From: CAZNFR01 sp964572225
GTDB lineage: Bacteria; Bacteroidota; Bacteroidia; Bacteroidales; GCA-2748055
Assembly (NCBI GenBank): GCA_964572225.1
Contig: CAZNFR010000038.1
Location: 1 to 31,971, forward strand
DNA: 31,971 bases
Direction of reading: 5' to 3'
Each line of letters begins with the position of its first letter. Within the stretch, counting starts at the first letter, position 1. The position numbers were made by a program, and so were the translations under genes. Below the pieces are notes generated by a model, which saw nothing but the letters and a program-made list of their open reading frames with translations, searched no databases and was not told the DNA's origin. This document shows positions 7,711 to 17,366 of this stretch, piece after piece.

Positions 7711-10700
7711 ATGAAAAAGCTTGCTACTTTATTGTTCGCGGTATCCATGGTGAATCTGAATGCTCAGGAGGCACAATTATTAAAAGATATTGCCACCAGG
7801 GGGGAAGGTACATTTCGATATGATGCTGAGATCTTCAGTTATACGGTCAACAATCAAATGTATTTCTATTTTGATCATGAGCAATTTGGAAGAGAACTCT
7901 GGAGGACGAATGGTTCTGAAGTAGGAACCCAAATGGTGAAAGATATTGCCCCCGGTCTCTCCAATTCTAACCCCTCTTTTGTCGGGTCATTTGATAACCT
8001 TCTTCTTTTCAATGCAAGCATACCGGACTCAGGTTCCTTCCTGTTTACAAGCACCGGATCTTCCACTAGTACCCATCCTTTAATGGATAATGACGGGAAT
8101 CCGGTATCGAGAGCGACTGATCCGGTGATGGTGGATGATGTGTTATACTTTTTTTCAGGAACTGATATATACCGGACCCAGGGCACTCCCGAATCCACCT
8201 ATAGTGTTGTCGATCTATCTGAATTAAATTTCTCGTATAAAGGAGGGCTGACTGTAATCGGTGAACTGTTTTTTTTTAGAGCATATACCCTGGAATCAGG
8301 CTATGAAATCTGGGTAAGTGATGGAACAACAGGTGGTACTCAATTACTAAAAGATATTAATCCGGGGATCGCTTCTTCTGATGTAATTGGTCGCTTTGTG
8401 GTAAGTGCAGGTGATAATCAATTCTATTTTTTAGCGGAGGATGCGGTTCATGGTAAAGAATTATGGACCTCGGACGGCACCCCACAGGGAACGGTGATGA
8501 TAAAAGATTTTACTCCCGGATCAGAAGACTCCAATCTAACCTTCCTTGGAGTGGTGAATGATATACTCTATTTTATTTACAGGGAAAGTAATATTAACAG
8601 GTATATCTGGAAAACAGACGGAACAGAGGAGGGTACCGAAAAACTACCCGGCGATATCCGGGGAAACGCCCTCACCATGTTCAAAGAAGAACTTTATTTC
8701 CGGGGTGATGGTCTTCTGTGGAAAGCCAACGGGAGCAGCGAACTTCAGTTAACAGACCAATTTATTGAAACTTTTTCCGCAGTTACTGATGATTGGCTTT
8801 ATTATTTAGTTAGTTCAAACGAAGGAATAAGTCTTTGGAGAACAGACGGTCTTGAAGAGGGAGAAGAGTTTATTAGAATGGTTACGGATAAAAGTTATTA
8901 CGATGTAGAAAATCTTTTTGCGGCCGGGGAGAATATTTTCTTTACCTGCGAAACGGACTCATTTGGAATTGAGCTTTGGGCTAGCGACGGAACCAAGGAA
9001 GGAACTCAAATAATGATAGATAGCCGTCCCGGTCCAGAGGATGGTTTTGAATCCTATTGGGATGTAAAATTTGGACACATCGGGGAAAAGCTAATATATG
9101 CCGGGTATGATGAAGAAAATGGCCGGGAGCTCTGGGTCTCGGATGCGACACCCGAAGGAACACGGTTGATTCGTGATTTAACGCCTCGTACGGTGGATGT
9201 TTTTATCAGGGGTGTACCGGTAGAGTATAAAGGGGCCTCCTTTTTCCTTGCAGATACAAGCTTGTGGCTAACAGACGGAACCCCTGAAGGAACCAAAAGG
9301 GTCCGGAATTTTCAGAGCTCTAATAACGATGGATTGCAAGTTTTTAACAACCAACTTGTTTTTTCTGCCGATTACCCGGAGTTGGGAAGGACCTTATGGA
9401 CCAGCGACGGGACTTCTGAGGGCACAAAACCGGTATTTGATACCAGCAATAATAAGACAACAAGAATGTTAATGTTTCAGGAAAATCCTGTTTATAATGG
9501 TGCAATCTATTTTCAGGGCTTAAATGAATTTGGTTATGAATTATGGAAGACTGATGGGACAGTGGATGGTACGTATATGGTCAAAGATATCTGGGAGGGA
9601 AGCCAGCAATCCTATCTAAATCTGCGTAAAGGCGAAACGGTTGAATTAAACGGAAGTCTTTTCTTTGGAGCCGCCAACGAAATTCTTGGATACGAATTAT
9701 GGAAAACAGACGGTACGGAGGAAGGAACGGTTCCGATTACGGATATCAATCCACAGGGCAACTCCGGAGTTTCCAATCTGACCCTGTTGGATAAAAGGAT
9801 CTTATTTACTGCCCAAGACGGGAGCTCGGGAAATGAGTTATGGAGCACGGATGGTACCATAGACGGGACGATGATGATTAAGGATATCTATCCCGGTGAA
9901 AAAAGTGGCATCACTTCAGGTTTTATTAAGTATAAAGATCATATTTATTTTCAGGGAGAGGGTGAAGGATTGGGAAGAGAATTATGGCGCACCGATGGAA
10001 CCAAAGAGGGGACAGAACTCTTTATAGATCTATTTCCTGAAGAAGGATGGTCGAGACCTTCTAATTTTCAAATTATTGAAAACCAGTTGTATTTCCTTGC
10101 TTTCTCCGAAGAAGGGAAAAAACTATTTAAGACCGATGGAACAGTGGAGGGTACTCAACAGGTATCGGATGCGGAGATCGACAACTCATATCTTCATGCA
10201 GAAGGGGTAATTTTTTATGATACCTACTCAGATATAAACGGAAATCAATTATGGAGAATGCACCTGGGAGAAGGTGAACCTAGACCGGTGCAAGGTGTAC
10301 CTCAGGGAAACAGATCAGGGGCCATACAATTACTAAACTACACCAATAATACCCTGTTTTTCTCTGGCTTTGATAATAATCACGGGAGGGAGATCTGGGC
10401 ACTCTCACCCCTGGAAGCATCCGTAAGCATTGAAATGACCGGTAAGGAAATATGCTCAACAGAAGATACACTCACCCTTCAGGCAATTGCAATGAATACG
10501 GGCGATGAACCGGTTTTCATCTGGCATATTAACGGAGTTGCTGTTGCCGGCGAAAACTCTCAAAAAATCGCATTAACAGGACTCCAAGACGGGGACGAAA
10601 TCAAGGTTTCGGCAGAGGCTGATAATGAGCTTTGGTTAATCAATGATAATCCTGAATCGGAAATATTCACGGTATCTTACAATAATCCAGCTGCAGAAAT

Positions 10701-11154
10701 CACGGTTAATCAAAATACCCTGAGTGCGAATCAGGGTACATCCTACATTTGGTACCTGAATGGCTCAGCTCTGAATGAATCCAGTCAAAGCCTTACTGTC
10801 ACCGAATCCGGAACCTACACGGTGGAGGTATTTTATGAATCCGGTTGTTCCTCCCTTTCAAATCCGGTGACCGTAGAGATTGATCCAACCGGTCTGGGAC
10901 TTTTATCGGGAACCATGGATATGGAGGTCTTTCCCAATCCAGCTATAGACATAATAAAACTAAGATCCCCAATGGACCGGCATTTAACCCTGAATATCAC
11001 AAATCTGAACGGAGAAAGGGTTTATTCACGCAACATTGAACTTTTTAAAGGAGAGGAATATGAAATTGCCGTCGGGAACCTGCCAAATGGCATCTATATT
11101 ATTCAGGGTATTTCCGGCAGTGACACTTTTATCAAGCGTATGATAATTCAGTAA
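7711..11154 (+). CDS. Secreted ELWxxDGT-repeat protein with T9SS sorting domain
   Basis: This is a 1147-residue exported protein. A signal peptide (MKKLATLLFAVSMVNLNAQ) precedes a long array of roughly 50-residue repeats, each carrying an E-L-W-x-x-D-G-T core followed by G-T and a D at the next strand. I count about 15 to 17 copies between residues ~55 and ~905, some degenerate (for example LLWKANGS, KLFKTDGT, EIWALSPL). The array probably folds as beta-propeller-like blades. Ig/PKD-like segments follow (about 910-1065). The last ~80 residues (F-P-N-P-A, then L-P-N-G-I-Y-I-I-Q-G, ending I-K-R-M-I-I-Q) are a typical type IX secretion sorting domain, so it should be exported by T9SS and placed on or beyond the cell surface. 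The window also encodes the T9SS protein PorQ. Ligand and function are unknown. Confidence 0.92.
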   Translation: MKKLATLLFAVSMVNLNAQEAQLLKDIATRGEGTFRYDAEIFSYTVNNQMYFYFDHEQFGRELWRTNGSEVGTQMVKDIAPGLSNSNPSFVGSFDNLLLFNASIPDSGSFLFTSTGSSTSTHPLMDNDGNPVSRATDPVMVDDVLYFFSGTDIYRTQGTPESTYSVVDLSELNFSYKGGLTVIGELFFFRAYTLESGYEIWVSDGTTGGTQLLKDINPGIASSDVIGRFVVSAGDNQFYFLAEDAVHGKELWTSDGTPQGTVMIKDFTPGSEDSNLTFLGVVNDILYFIYRESNINRYIWKTDGTEEGTEKLPGDIRGNALTMFKEELYFRGDGLLWKANGSSELQLTDQFIETFSAVTDDWLYYLVSSNEGISLWRTDGLEEGEEFIRMVTDKSYYDVENLFAAGENIFFTCETDSFGIELWASDGTKEGTQIMIDSRPGPEDGFESYWDVKFGHIGEKLIYAGYDEENGRELWVSDATPEGTRLIRDLTPRTVDVFIRGVPVEYKGASFFLADTSLWLTDGTPEGTKRVRNFQSSNNDGLQVFNNQLVFSADYPELGRTLWTSDGTSEGTKPVFDTSNNKTTRMLMFQENPVYNGAIYFQGLNEFGYELWKTDGTVDGTYMVKDIWEGSQQSYLNLRKGETVELNGSLFFGAANEILGYELWKTDGTEEGTVPITDINPQGNSGVSNLTLLDKRILFTAQDGSSGNELWSTDGTIDGTMMIKDIYPGEKSGITSGFIKYKDHIYFQGEGEGLGRELWRTDGTKEGTELFIDLFPEEGWSRPSNFQIIENQLYFLAFSEEGKKLFKTDGTVEGTQQVSDAEIDNSYLHAEGVIFYDTYSDINGNQLWRMHLGEGEPRPVQGVPQGNRSGAIQLLNYTNNTLFFSGFDNNHGREIWALSPLEASVSIEMTGKEICSTEDTLTLQAIAMNTGDEPVFIWHINGVAVAGENSQKIALTGLQDGDEIKVSAEADNELWLINDNPESEIFTVSYNNPAAEITVNQNTLSANQGTSYIWYLNGSALNESSQSLTVTESGTYTVEVFYESGCSSLSNPVTVEIDPTGLGLLSGTMDMEVFPNPAIDIIKLRSPMDRHLTLNITNLNGERVYSRNIELFKGEEYEIAVGNLPNGIYIIQGISGSDTFIKRMIIQ

Positions 11155-11214
11155 AGTGGTAAGTGCTGGGTGGATAGTATTAAGCTGGCTATTACTTAAA
11201 AAGACAAGTCCGAA

Positions 11215-11610
11215 ATGATTATCAGGGATCTAATAATAAATGGACCGATTGTGAAGAGTATGGAAAACTCCCGGCTGGTTCACTTCAAATCATCCTACAA
11301 CAATGATTCAGGTGAAAATGCCGGGGGGTTCAACACCATTGTCATTATCGATTTGTATAAAAATAAGCGTTTTACTTACCAACGATTTACCCAGGCTTTC
11401 AAATCCCCCGACAGGAAAAACCAGGGAAAAGAAATAAGGAGTATGGGAATATGGATCGTTACTAAAAAAAGAGGAAAGCAGATACTTATCCTGAACTTCA
11501 GCGGGGGTGGAGAAACCATTTATAGCCTAAGCATGGAAACGCCGCATGAGGTTTACCTGGATAATGATAAGTACATCAGAATGAAACTAAGTGAAAAGAC
11601 TCGGGGCTAA
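11215..11610 (+). CDS. Small hypothetical protein, possibly beta-rich
   Basis: This is an open frame of 131 residues that fills the space between the ELWxxDGT gene and the convergent regulator gene, ending 12 nt from it. Its alternating hydrophobic pattern in the second half (I-W-I-V-T-K-K-R-G-K-Q-I-L-I-L-N-F, then Y-S-L-S-M) resembles the strands of small lipocalin-like domains, but I cannot assign a family. There is no signal peptide and no clear ribosome binding site. An alternative start is the ATG at 11260. It could also be a decayed or chance frame. Confidence 0.45.
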   Translation: MIIRDLIINGPIVKSMENSRLVHFKSSYNNDSGENAGGFNTIVIIDLYKNKRFTYQRFTQAFKSPDRKNQGKEIRSMGIWIVTKKRGKQILILNFSGGGETIYSLSMETPHEVYLDNDKYIRMKLSEKTRG

Positions 11611-11622
11611 AAGCACAATGAT

Positions 11623-12255
11623 CTAAACAAGTCCTTTTTCTATGGCTACTTTTACCAGTCCCGCCGTATTCTTCACCTCTAGTTTCTGCAATAAGTTAAG
11701 GCGGTGTGTCTCTACCGTTTTTGAACTGATAAAAAGCGCCCCGGCAATCTCCTGGGTAGTGAGTTCATCGAGGATCAATTTGAGAATTTCTTTCTCCCGG
11801 CGGGTTAATTTGGGTATAAAGCCAGGAGCGGTTCTCCGTTTAAATGACTCTTTTAATAGAAGCTCTTTCATCTCCTCTTGAACAAATTCATCCCCTCCTT
11901 TCACAGAATAAACAGCCTCAATAATCTCCTCGTAACCGGAATTTTTTAAAAGAAAGCCCAGTGCCCCATTTTGCATCATGGTCTTTAGGAAAGCCGTTTC
12001 ACGGTAGGAGGTAAAAGCAATGATCTTCAAATCCGGTTTGAGAGAAAGCAATTGCTTGCAAAGCTGAGTTCCATCGGTATCCGGCAGATTAATATCCAGA
12101 AGCAACACTTCAATATTACTTCCTGGAACACCCTGCAGGGATGAATGACCATTATGGAATACTGCCTCCACCTTAATTTCAGGGTGATTTTCGAACATGC
12201 TCCTTATACCCTCCGCTATTGCGGGATGATCGTCGGTGATAGCAATATGAATCAT
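11623..12255 (-). CDS. NarL/FixJ-family response regulator
   Basis: The 210-residue response regulator has a receiver domain (1 to about 120) with D8/D9, phosphoacceptor D54 (L-L-L-D-I-N-L-P-D), T/S near 78-79 (A-F-T-S) and a lysine in L-L-K-N. A LuxR-type helix-turn-helix follows (about 145-207: LTRREKEILKLI, then FISSKTVETHRLNLLQKL). Its start overlaps the stop of the sensor kinase gene by 4 bp (ATGA), giving a coupled kinase-regulator operon on the minus strand. DNA targets are not evident. No terminator was recognised in the 12-nt gap to the convergent small ORF. Confidence 0.93.
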   Translation of the reverse strand: MIHIAITDDHPAIAEGIRSMFENHPEIKVEAVFHNGHSSLQGVPGSNIEVLLLDINLPDTDGTQLCKQLLSLKPDLKIIAFTSYRETAFLKTMMQNGALGFLLKNSGYEEIIEAVYSVKGGDEFVQEEMKELLLKESFKRRTAPGFIPKLTRREKEILKLILDELTTQEIAGALFISSKTVETHRLNLLQKLEVKNTAGLVKVAIEKGLV

Positions 12256-14189
12256 GCTTCAGTTTTTTTTAATGGAATATCGATATTCACCGAGGTTCCT
12301 GAATTAAGTTCCGATTGGATATCGATCTTACCCTCTATCAGGTTAATGCGACTATAAATACTCTGCAGACCAATGCCCTCAGGCTTTTCTATATGGGACT
12401 GCTCGAATACATTAAATCCTCCTCCATTATCTTCCACTACCAGGCTCAGGTTACGAACATGACGGTTTATCTGTATAAGACATTCCGCAGCCCCGGAGTG
12501 TTTGATTATATTCCGGGTCAGTTCCTGTACAATCCGGTATACTGTTACTTTAATGGAATTGTCTATATCTTCAAATTCTCCGTAATGCTGAAAGTCTGTT
12601 TTCAGCCGTTCACTGCTTTGGATTCTTTCAAGGTAACTTTCGATGGCCTGTATCAATCCGTATTGAGTAATCACATCCGGCATGAGGTTATGAGAAATAT
12701 CCCTAACCTCGGTGCTGACCTGATCGATCAGGGATATAATTTTTTCTATGTTTGGATTGCCTTTACCGTTTGAAGCATTGCCTGAATCTGCCATTAACCT
12801 GATTGCTCCAAGGCTTCCATTTACCCCGTCGTGCAATTCCTTTGCAAGTCTTGATCTTTCTTTCTCTTCACCTTCTATGATATACTTCAGACTTTTCAGC
12901 TCTTTTTCCTTTTCAAGATTCTCAATTTTTGCCTGCAAAACATTGCGCCGCTGTTGTAAAAAGGCTATAACCAGTAATATGGTGAATATGATACCTGCAG
13001 ATGTAATCCCTATCCAGATCAACAGAGACCTTTGCCGGGCTGCACGGTATTCCTGCTCGGCAATAATGGCCTCGTTTTCTTCTATTAATTGCTGCTTTTT
13101 TGCGTTTTGATACCGGGCTTCCATTTCATGAATTATTTCCTGGCGCTCCTTTTTATAGAGACTGTCACGCACCATAGACAGTTCTGAAAGATCACGGTAA
13201 GCATAGGAATACTGACCCTGATTTTCGTATAGGGCTGCTCTCCCGGCATACAATCTTTCGAGCAAATTGAGATAACGGTGTTTCCTGGCAGTATCAATGG
13301 CCTGGTTATAAGTGAACAGGGCTTCGGAGGATCTGCCCAGTTCGAGAAGGATCTCTCCCCTTGTGGTAAGCACACGGGTATAATCATATGCACTTCCCAG
13401 CTCTTCAGCGAGTTCCAGAGATTCACCCGAATATTTAAAGGCTTCCATATAGTTTCCTCTGGAGAACTGCAATTCCCGCTTCGCATCGCTCAATAGTAAA
13501 CTTCCGTAGAGATTTACACCTGGTTTGTGAATCAGATCGGCCCTGTTCAGGTATAAGGCGGCTTTCTCAAAGTCTTTCTGTCGATTATAGGTATTGGCAA
13601 GGTTAACATAGGTGTCGATCAAACGCACTGTGTCCTGCATTCCTTCAAGCAATACCGATGATCTGAGGTAAAAATCGATGGCTGCTTCATACTGGTTGTT
13701 ATCGTAGTAAAGGGTGCCCAGGTTGTTCAGGTTAAATATCATGGAAAGGGTGTCCCGGATCTCTTCGAATATATCGAGGGCCTGCATATGAAACTGAACT
13801 GTCCGGTCAAATTCCCCAAGGTGATGGTATATATTCCCGATGTTATTATAATTTGCAGCTATCCCTCTAGGATAGGGAATTTCTTTAAACACCTCGATGG
13901 AACGATAATAGAATTGTTCTGCTTCCAGGTAATTTTCTCTGCTAAACTCAACAATACCCGAATAATTCAAACTTCTGCCAAGTCCCAGTTTGTAATCAAT
14001 CTCGAGGCTGATATCTCCAGCCATAGCATAAACCATTATGGCACTATCGGGGTCGGTAATTTCATACTGGAATCCCAGATCCAACAATTTCTGTACTTTC
14101 ACTGTATCATCCCTTAAATTAAATATGGAATCGCCGGCTGAACCGACCAGAATTGGATTGAAAAGGAGTAACAGATGCAGGAATCGCAT
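12252..14189 (-). CDS. TPR-domain sensor histidine kinase (HisKA_3 family)
   Basis: This 645-residue kinase begins with a signal peptide (MRFLHLLLLFNPILVGSAG). A periplasmic array of tetratricopeptide repeats follows (about 35-345, with N-Y-N-N-I-G-N-I-Y-H-H-L-G type helices), then a coiled segment and one transmembrane helix (about 389-412). The HisKA_3 dimerisation segment has H453 in A-K-E-L-H-D-G, and the ATPase domain contains D-N-G-G-G-F. This architecture is common for Bacteroidota partners of NarL-type regulators, and its regulator gene directly follows. The open frame could start at a TTG at 14213, but the ATG at 14189 gives the cleaner signal peptide. The ligand sensed by the TPR domain is unknown. 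Confidence 0.92.
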   Translation of the reverse strand: MRFLHLLLLFNPILVGSAGDSIFNLRDDTVKVQKLLDLGFQYEITDPDSAIMVYAMAGDISLEIDYKLGLGRSLNYSGIVEFSRENYLEAEQFYYRSIEVFKEIPYPRGIAANYNNIGNIYHHLGEFDRTVQFHMQALDIFEEIRDTLSMIFNLNNLGTLYYDNNQYEAAIDFYLRSSVLLEGMQDTVRLIDTYVNLANTYNRQKDFEKAALYLNRADLIHKPGVNLYGSLLLSDAKRELQFSRGNYMEAFKYSGESLELAEELGSAYDYTRVLTTRGEILLELGRSSEALFTYNQAIDTARKHRYLNLLERLYAGRAALYENQGQYSYAYRDLSELSMVRDSLYKKERQEIIHEMEARYQNAKKQQLIEENEAIIAEQEYRAARQRSLLIWIGITSAGIIFTILLVIAFLQQRRNVLQAKIENLEKEKELKSLKYIIEGEEKERSRLAKELHDGVNGSLGAIRLMADSGNASNGKGNPNIEKIISLIDQVSTEVRDISHNLMPDVITQYGLIQAIESYLERIQSSERLKTDFQHYGEFEDIDNSIKVTVYRIVQELTRNIIKHSGAAECLIQINRHVRNLSLVVEDNGGGFNVFEQSHIEKPEGIGLQSIYSRINLIEGKIDIQSELNSGTSVNIDIPLKKTEA

Positions 14190-14788
14190 GATAATTCTTA
14201 AGGGTATGATCAATCAACAACCCTTTAAAAGTGATTGTTCAACGACCCTACATCCGAATTATGTATTCTCATATCTCTTGTAATAATTGATTTTAACCAA
14301 TTTTTCTAATAAAAAACCGGGGAAAGCTCAAAATACCTGTAAAACCATTGAGAAAGTCCGGGAAATGTACCTGTTTGAGTATTGTGGTGAGGATCTACCC
14401 TCATTATTAAAGGAGTTTTGCAATCAGCCATGATAACAGAATTCCAATGATTACTTCCTGTCAAAATAAAATCCCAGATTAATACAATACTGAAGGGGTA
14501 TGCCGGTGTATCCATTGCATAAAGGAAAGGAGGGGGAGCCGAGTGGAGAGGATAAAAGCCATGGTGTAATAAACCTGGTAAATCCGGAGTACCACTCAGG
14601 ACCAGTCCTATCCTGGAGGGATCATTATCCTGTGCATCAACCACAACAGGCTATTGTATAAAGGTTGAGAACAAACAGGATCAAATACCAGGGAAAAATT
14701 CCTATTCACATGGCTCAGGGTAATGATGATAAGTCAAATGCAAACAAAAACATAATTCTGAGTGTAATGTTTAAAAATACCCTCAAAG
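14190..14788. other. Long divergent intergenic region, no confident gene
   Basis: About 600 nt separate the TPR kinase (minus) from the copper ATPase (plus). The region is open on the minus strand over 14306-14644 (112 codons, proline-rich, no recognisable motif). A short plus-strand frame at about 14287-14433 reads like a coding remnant (for example TIEKVREMYLFEYCGEDL) before a TGA. Neither is convincing. I see no TAnnTTTG promoter with a proper -33 partner; TAATTCTG at 14753-14760 is the closest match ahead of the ATPase. No hairpin terminator or repeat was found. Confidence 0.4.
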
Positions 14789-16807
14789 ATGACTGAAAAA
14801 CAAAAGAATCACTCACACGATAACGGGCATGATCATCATGATGACCATGATCATCAGTCCCACCACAGGCACATGATCAGGGATTTCCGGAAACGTTTTA
14901 TCCTTTCCCTTATCCTCACCCTTCCCGTCCTTGCCCTTTCGCCCATGATACAGGAATGGTTTTCCTACCGCCTAGAGTTTTCCTATGACAACTATGTTTT
15001 GTTCGGTTTATCAACGCTGATCTATTTTTACGGGGGATGGCCCTTCCTTTCCGGACTGGTCTCGGAGCTCAGGGAGAAACAGCCGGGGATGATGACCCTC
15101 ATCGCGGTGGCCATTACTATAGCCTGGGGTTATAGCACGGCTACTACCTTCGGACTGGAAGGGAAATCATTTTTCTGGGAACTGGCCACCCTCATCGATA
15201 TCATGCTATTGGGACACTGGATTGAAATGCGGTCGGTAGTAGCTGCCTCCGGATCCCTTGAGAAACTGATGGAGCTTATGCCTTCAAAGGCCAATAAGGT
15301 AATGGACAACGGGGATACCAAAGAAGTGAAGATCGATGAGGTTCAATCGGGCGATATCATAGTGGTAAAACCGGGAGAGAAAATACCGGTCGATGGTGAG
15401 ATCATGGAAGGGAACAGTCAGATCAACGAATCCATGGTCACCGGTGAATCAAAACCGGTTAACCGGGAAAAAGGCGATGAGGTCACCGGTGGTACCGTAA
15501 ACGGGGATGGAAGTCTGAAGATCAAAACCGGCAATACCGGTGAAGATTCCTACCTGAACAAGGTGGTGAACATGGTGAAAGAAGCGCAGTCCAAAAAATC
15601 CAAAACGCAAAAACTTGCAGACAGGATTGCGTTCTGGCTTACCATCGTTGCCCTTTCGGTTGGTTTCGCAACGCTTACCATCTGGCTAATCCTGGGAAAG
15701 GAATTTGTATTCGCACTTGAGAGGATGGCCAGCGTGATGGTGATCACCTGTCCCCATGCCCTGGGACTGGCAGTCCCGCTCGTTGTTGCGATCTCCACCT
15801 CCATCTCGGCACGCAAAGGATTGCTGATACGCAACCGCACCGCCTTCGAAAATTCCAGGAAGATTACCCTGCTGGCATTTGACAAAACCGGAACTCTGAC
15901 CTACGGTGACTTTTCCGTAAGCCGTTTCGCATCGCTGGATAAAAAACAGAAGGATGAGGACATTCTCCAACTGGCAGCCTCGGCTGAACAAAACAGTGAG
16001 CATCCCCTGTCTGCAGGCATCCTGGAGAAGGCTAAAGGACTGGATCTTAGCCTGGATGAGCCGAAGGATACAGAGGCCATCAAAGGAAAAGGCATAAAAG
16101 CCAAAATAAAGGAAAAGGAAATCAAAGTAGTAAGTCCCGGCTACCTGAAGGAAAAGGATATGGAGATACCGGAAGAGGCCGGTGAGAAAGAAGGCGAAAC
16201 CGTGGTGTTCATCCTTTCAGGAGAGGAACTTAAGGGATATGTGGCCCTGGCAGATAAGATCAGGGATGAATCCTATGATGCCGTAAAAAAGCTTAAGGAA
16301 AAAGGGATAAAGGTATATATGATCACCGGAGATAATGAAAAAGTCGCTTCCTCGGTGAGCAGTGAGCTTGGTCTGGACGGCTATTTTGCAGAAGCACTGC
16401 CCGACAAAAAACCCGAAATTATCAAGGAATTCCAGGGTAAGGGTGAGATTGTGGCCATGACAGGCGACGGGATCAATGATGCTCCTGCCCTTGCCACCGC
16501 CGATATTGGGATAGCCGTGGGATCGGGCACCGATGTTGCCGCTGAAACTGCAGATATAATCTTAGTGAACAGCAGGCCCGATGATATTGTTTCTTTGATA
16601 TTATTGGGAAAAGAAACCCACAGAAAAATGATTCAGAATTTTGTTTGGGCCACCGGTTACAATGTGGTTGCCATTCCCCTGGCAGCCGGAGTGCTCTTCT
16701 CGGCAGGGATACTGATCAATCCCGCCCTGGGTGCCGTGCTCATGAGCCTAAGCACGGTTATTGTAGCCATGAATGCCCAGCTTCTGAAACGAAAACTGAA
16801 ACCTTAA
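14789..16807 (+). CDS. Copper/silver-translocating P1B-type ATPase (CopB-like)
   Basis: This 672-residue inner-membrane heavy-metal pump has a His-rich N-terminus (ten His within residues 8-28) in place of the usual CxxC metal-binding domain. Transmembrane helices follow at about 36-52, 68-90, 102-120 and 128-146. The actuator loop has T-G-E-S (218-221), and the membrane metal site is C-P-H (321-323). The phosphorylation site is D365 in D-K-T-G-T. The HP motif is at 405-406, and T-G-D-G-I-N-D lies near the end of the soluble domain, before two terminal helices. CPH plus a His-rich tail is the CopB (P1B-3-like) signature, whereas CopA has CPC. It probably exports copper or silver from the cytoplasm. 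It is followed after 14 nt by a DUF302 gene, likely in one operon. No metalloregulator gene is adjacent. Confidence 0.93.
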   Translation: MTEKQKNHSHDNGHDHHDDHDHQSHHRHMIRDFRKRFILSLILTLPVLALSPMIQEWFSYRLEFSYDNYVLFGLSTLIYFYGGWPFLSGLVSELREKQPGMMTLIAVAITIAWGYSTATTFGLEGKSFFWELATLIDIMLLGHWIEMRSVVAASGSLEKLMELMPSKANKVMDNGDTKEVKIDEVQSGDIIVVKPGEKIPVDGEIMEGNSQINESMVTGESKPVNREKGDEVTGGTVNGDGSLKIKTGNTGEDSYLNKVVNMVKEAQSKKSKTQKLADRIAFWLTIVALSVGFATLTIWLILGKEFVFALERMASVMVITCPHALGLAVPLVVAISTSISARKGLLIRNRTAFENSRKITLLAFDKTGTLTYGDFSVSRFASLDKKQKDEDILQLAASAEQNSEHPLSAGILEKAKGLDLSLDEPKDTEAIKGKGIKAKIKEKEIKVVSPGYLKEKDMEIPEEAGEKEGETVVFILSGEELKGYVALADKIRDESYDAVKKLKEKGIKVYMITGDNEKVASSVSSELGLDGYFAEALPDKKPEIIKEFQGKGEIVAMTGDGINDAPALATADIGIAVGSGTDVAAETADIILVNSRPDDIVSLILLGKETHRKMIQNFVWATGYNVVAIPLAAGVLFSAGILINPALGAVLMSLSTVIVAMNAQLLKRKLKP

Positions 16808-16821
16808 AAAAACAAAACGCA

Positions 16822-17208
16822 ATGAAGTATTACATCTCTAAAAAACTGCAGAACGATTTCGAAAAATCCATCGATCATGTCAAGGAAGCCCTGAAAGAGG
16901 AAGGGTTTGGCGTTCTTACGGAAATCAATGTAAAGAAAACACTCAAGGAAAAACTGGATGTGGATTTTCGCGATTATGTAATCCTCGGGGCCTGCAATCC
17001 CCCTCTGGCGCACAAAGCACTTCAGGCCGAAGATAAGATAGGGACCATGCTTCCCTGCAACGTGATCCTTCAGAGGGTGAGCGATACAGAAACTGAAGTG
17101 GCTGCCATAGACCCCTACGCCTCAATGCAGGCTGTGGATAATCCGGAACTTCAAACGCTGGCCGGGGAAGTCAAATCCCGGCTGGCAAGGGTTATAGATA
17201 GCCTTTAA
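16822..17208 (+). CDS. DUF302 family protein
   Basis: This 128-residue protein of the DUF302 family has the typical start (...F-E-K-S-I-D-H-V-K-E-A-L-K-E-E-G-F-G-V-L-T-E-I-N-V) and the conserved G-A-C-N-P-P-L-A-H-K-A-L segment (70-81), followed by L-P-C-N-V. It has no signal peptide, so it is probably cytoplasmic. The biochemical role of the family is not established. C72 and C94 could bind metal or act in redox chemistry, but that is a guess. The gene starts 14 nt after the CopB-like ATPase, so a part in copper handling is inferred from context. The ATG at 16822 is chosen because the open frame upstream overlaps the ATPase gene. Confidence 0.88.
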   Translation: MKYYISKKLQNDFEKSIDHVKEALKEEGFGVLTEINVKKTLKEKLDVDFRDYVILGACNPPLAHKALQAEDKIGTMLPCNVILQRVSDTETEVAAIDPYASMQAVDNPELQTLAGEVKSRLARVIDSL

Positions 17209-17366
17209 GGAAAAGTTGGTTGTCCCAAGGATTGGCCGTAAAAATAATTCATTTATGGGAAGGCGTTTTGAATTTTCTTTCCAGGTTATCGAAATTAACC
17301 AGGAAACAATGAAAGCCTGAATTTGGAAACCTACATGGGTAGCAGGTTCATCTTGAAGAAAAGGAA

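Noticed and set aside
14306..14644. 112-codon minus-strand frame in the 14-kb gap
   Set aside because: There is no recognisable motif, an odd composition (many Pro, Trp, His) and no start signal; kept only as part of the unexplained gap.
16645..16821. Upstream extension of the DUF302 frame
   Set aside because: It is a shadow of the ATPase 3' end; the DUF302 homology starts at the ATG at 16822.
17209..17366. GGTTA/TAACC inverted repeat in the DUF302-rfaE1 gap
   Set aside because: The stem is only 5 bp and is not followed by a T-tract on either strand, so it is not called a terminator.
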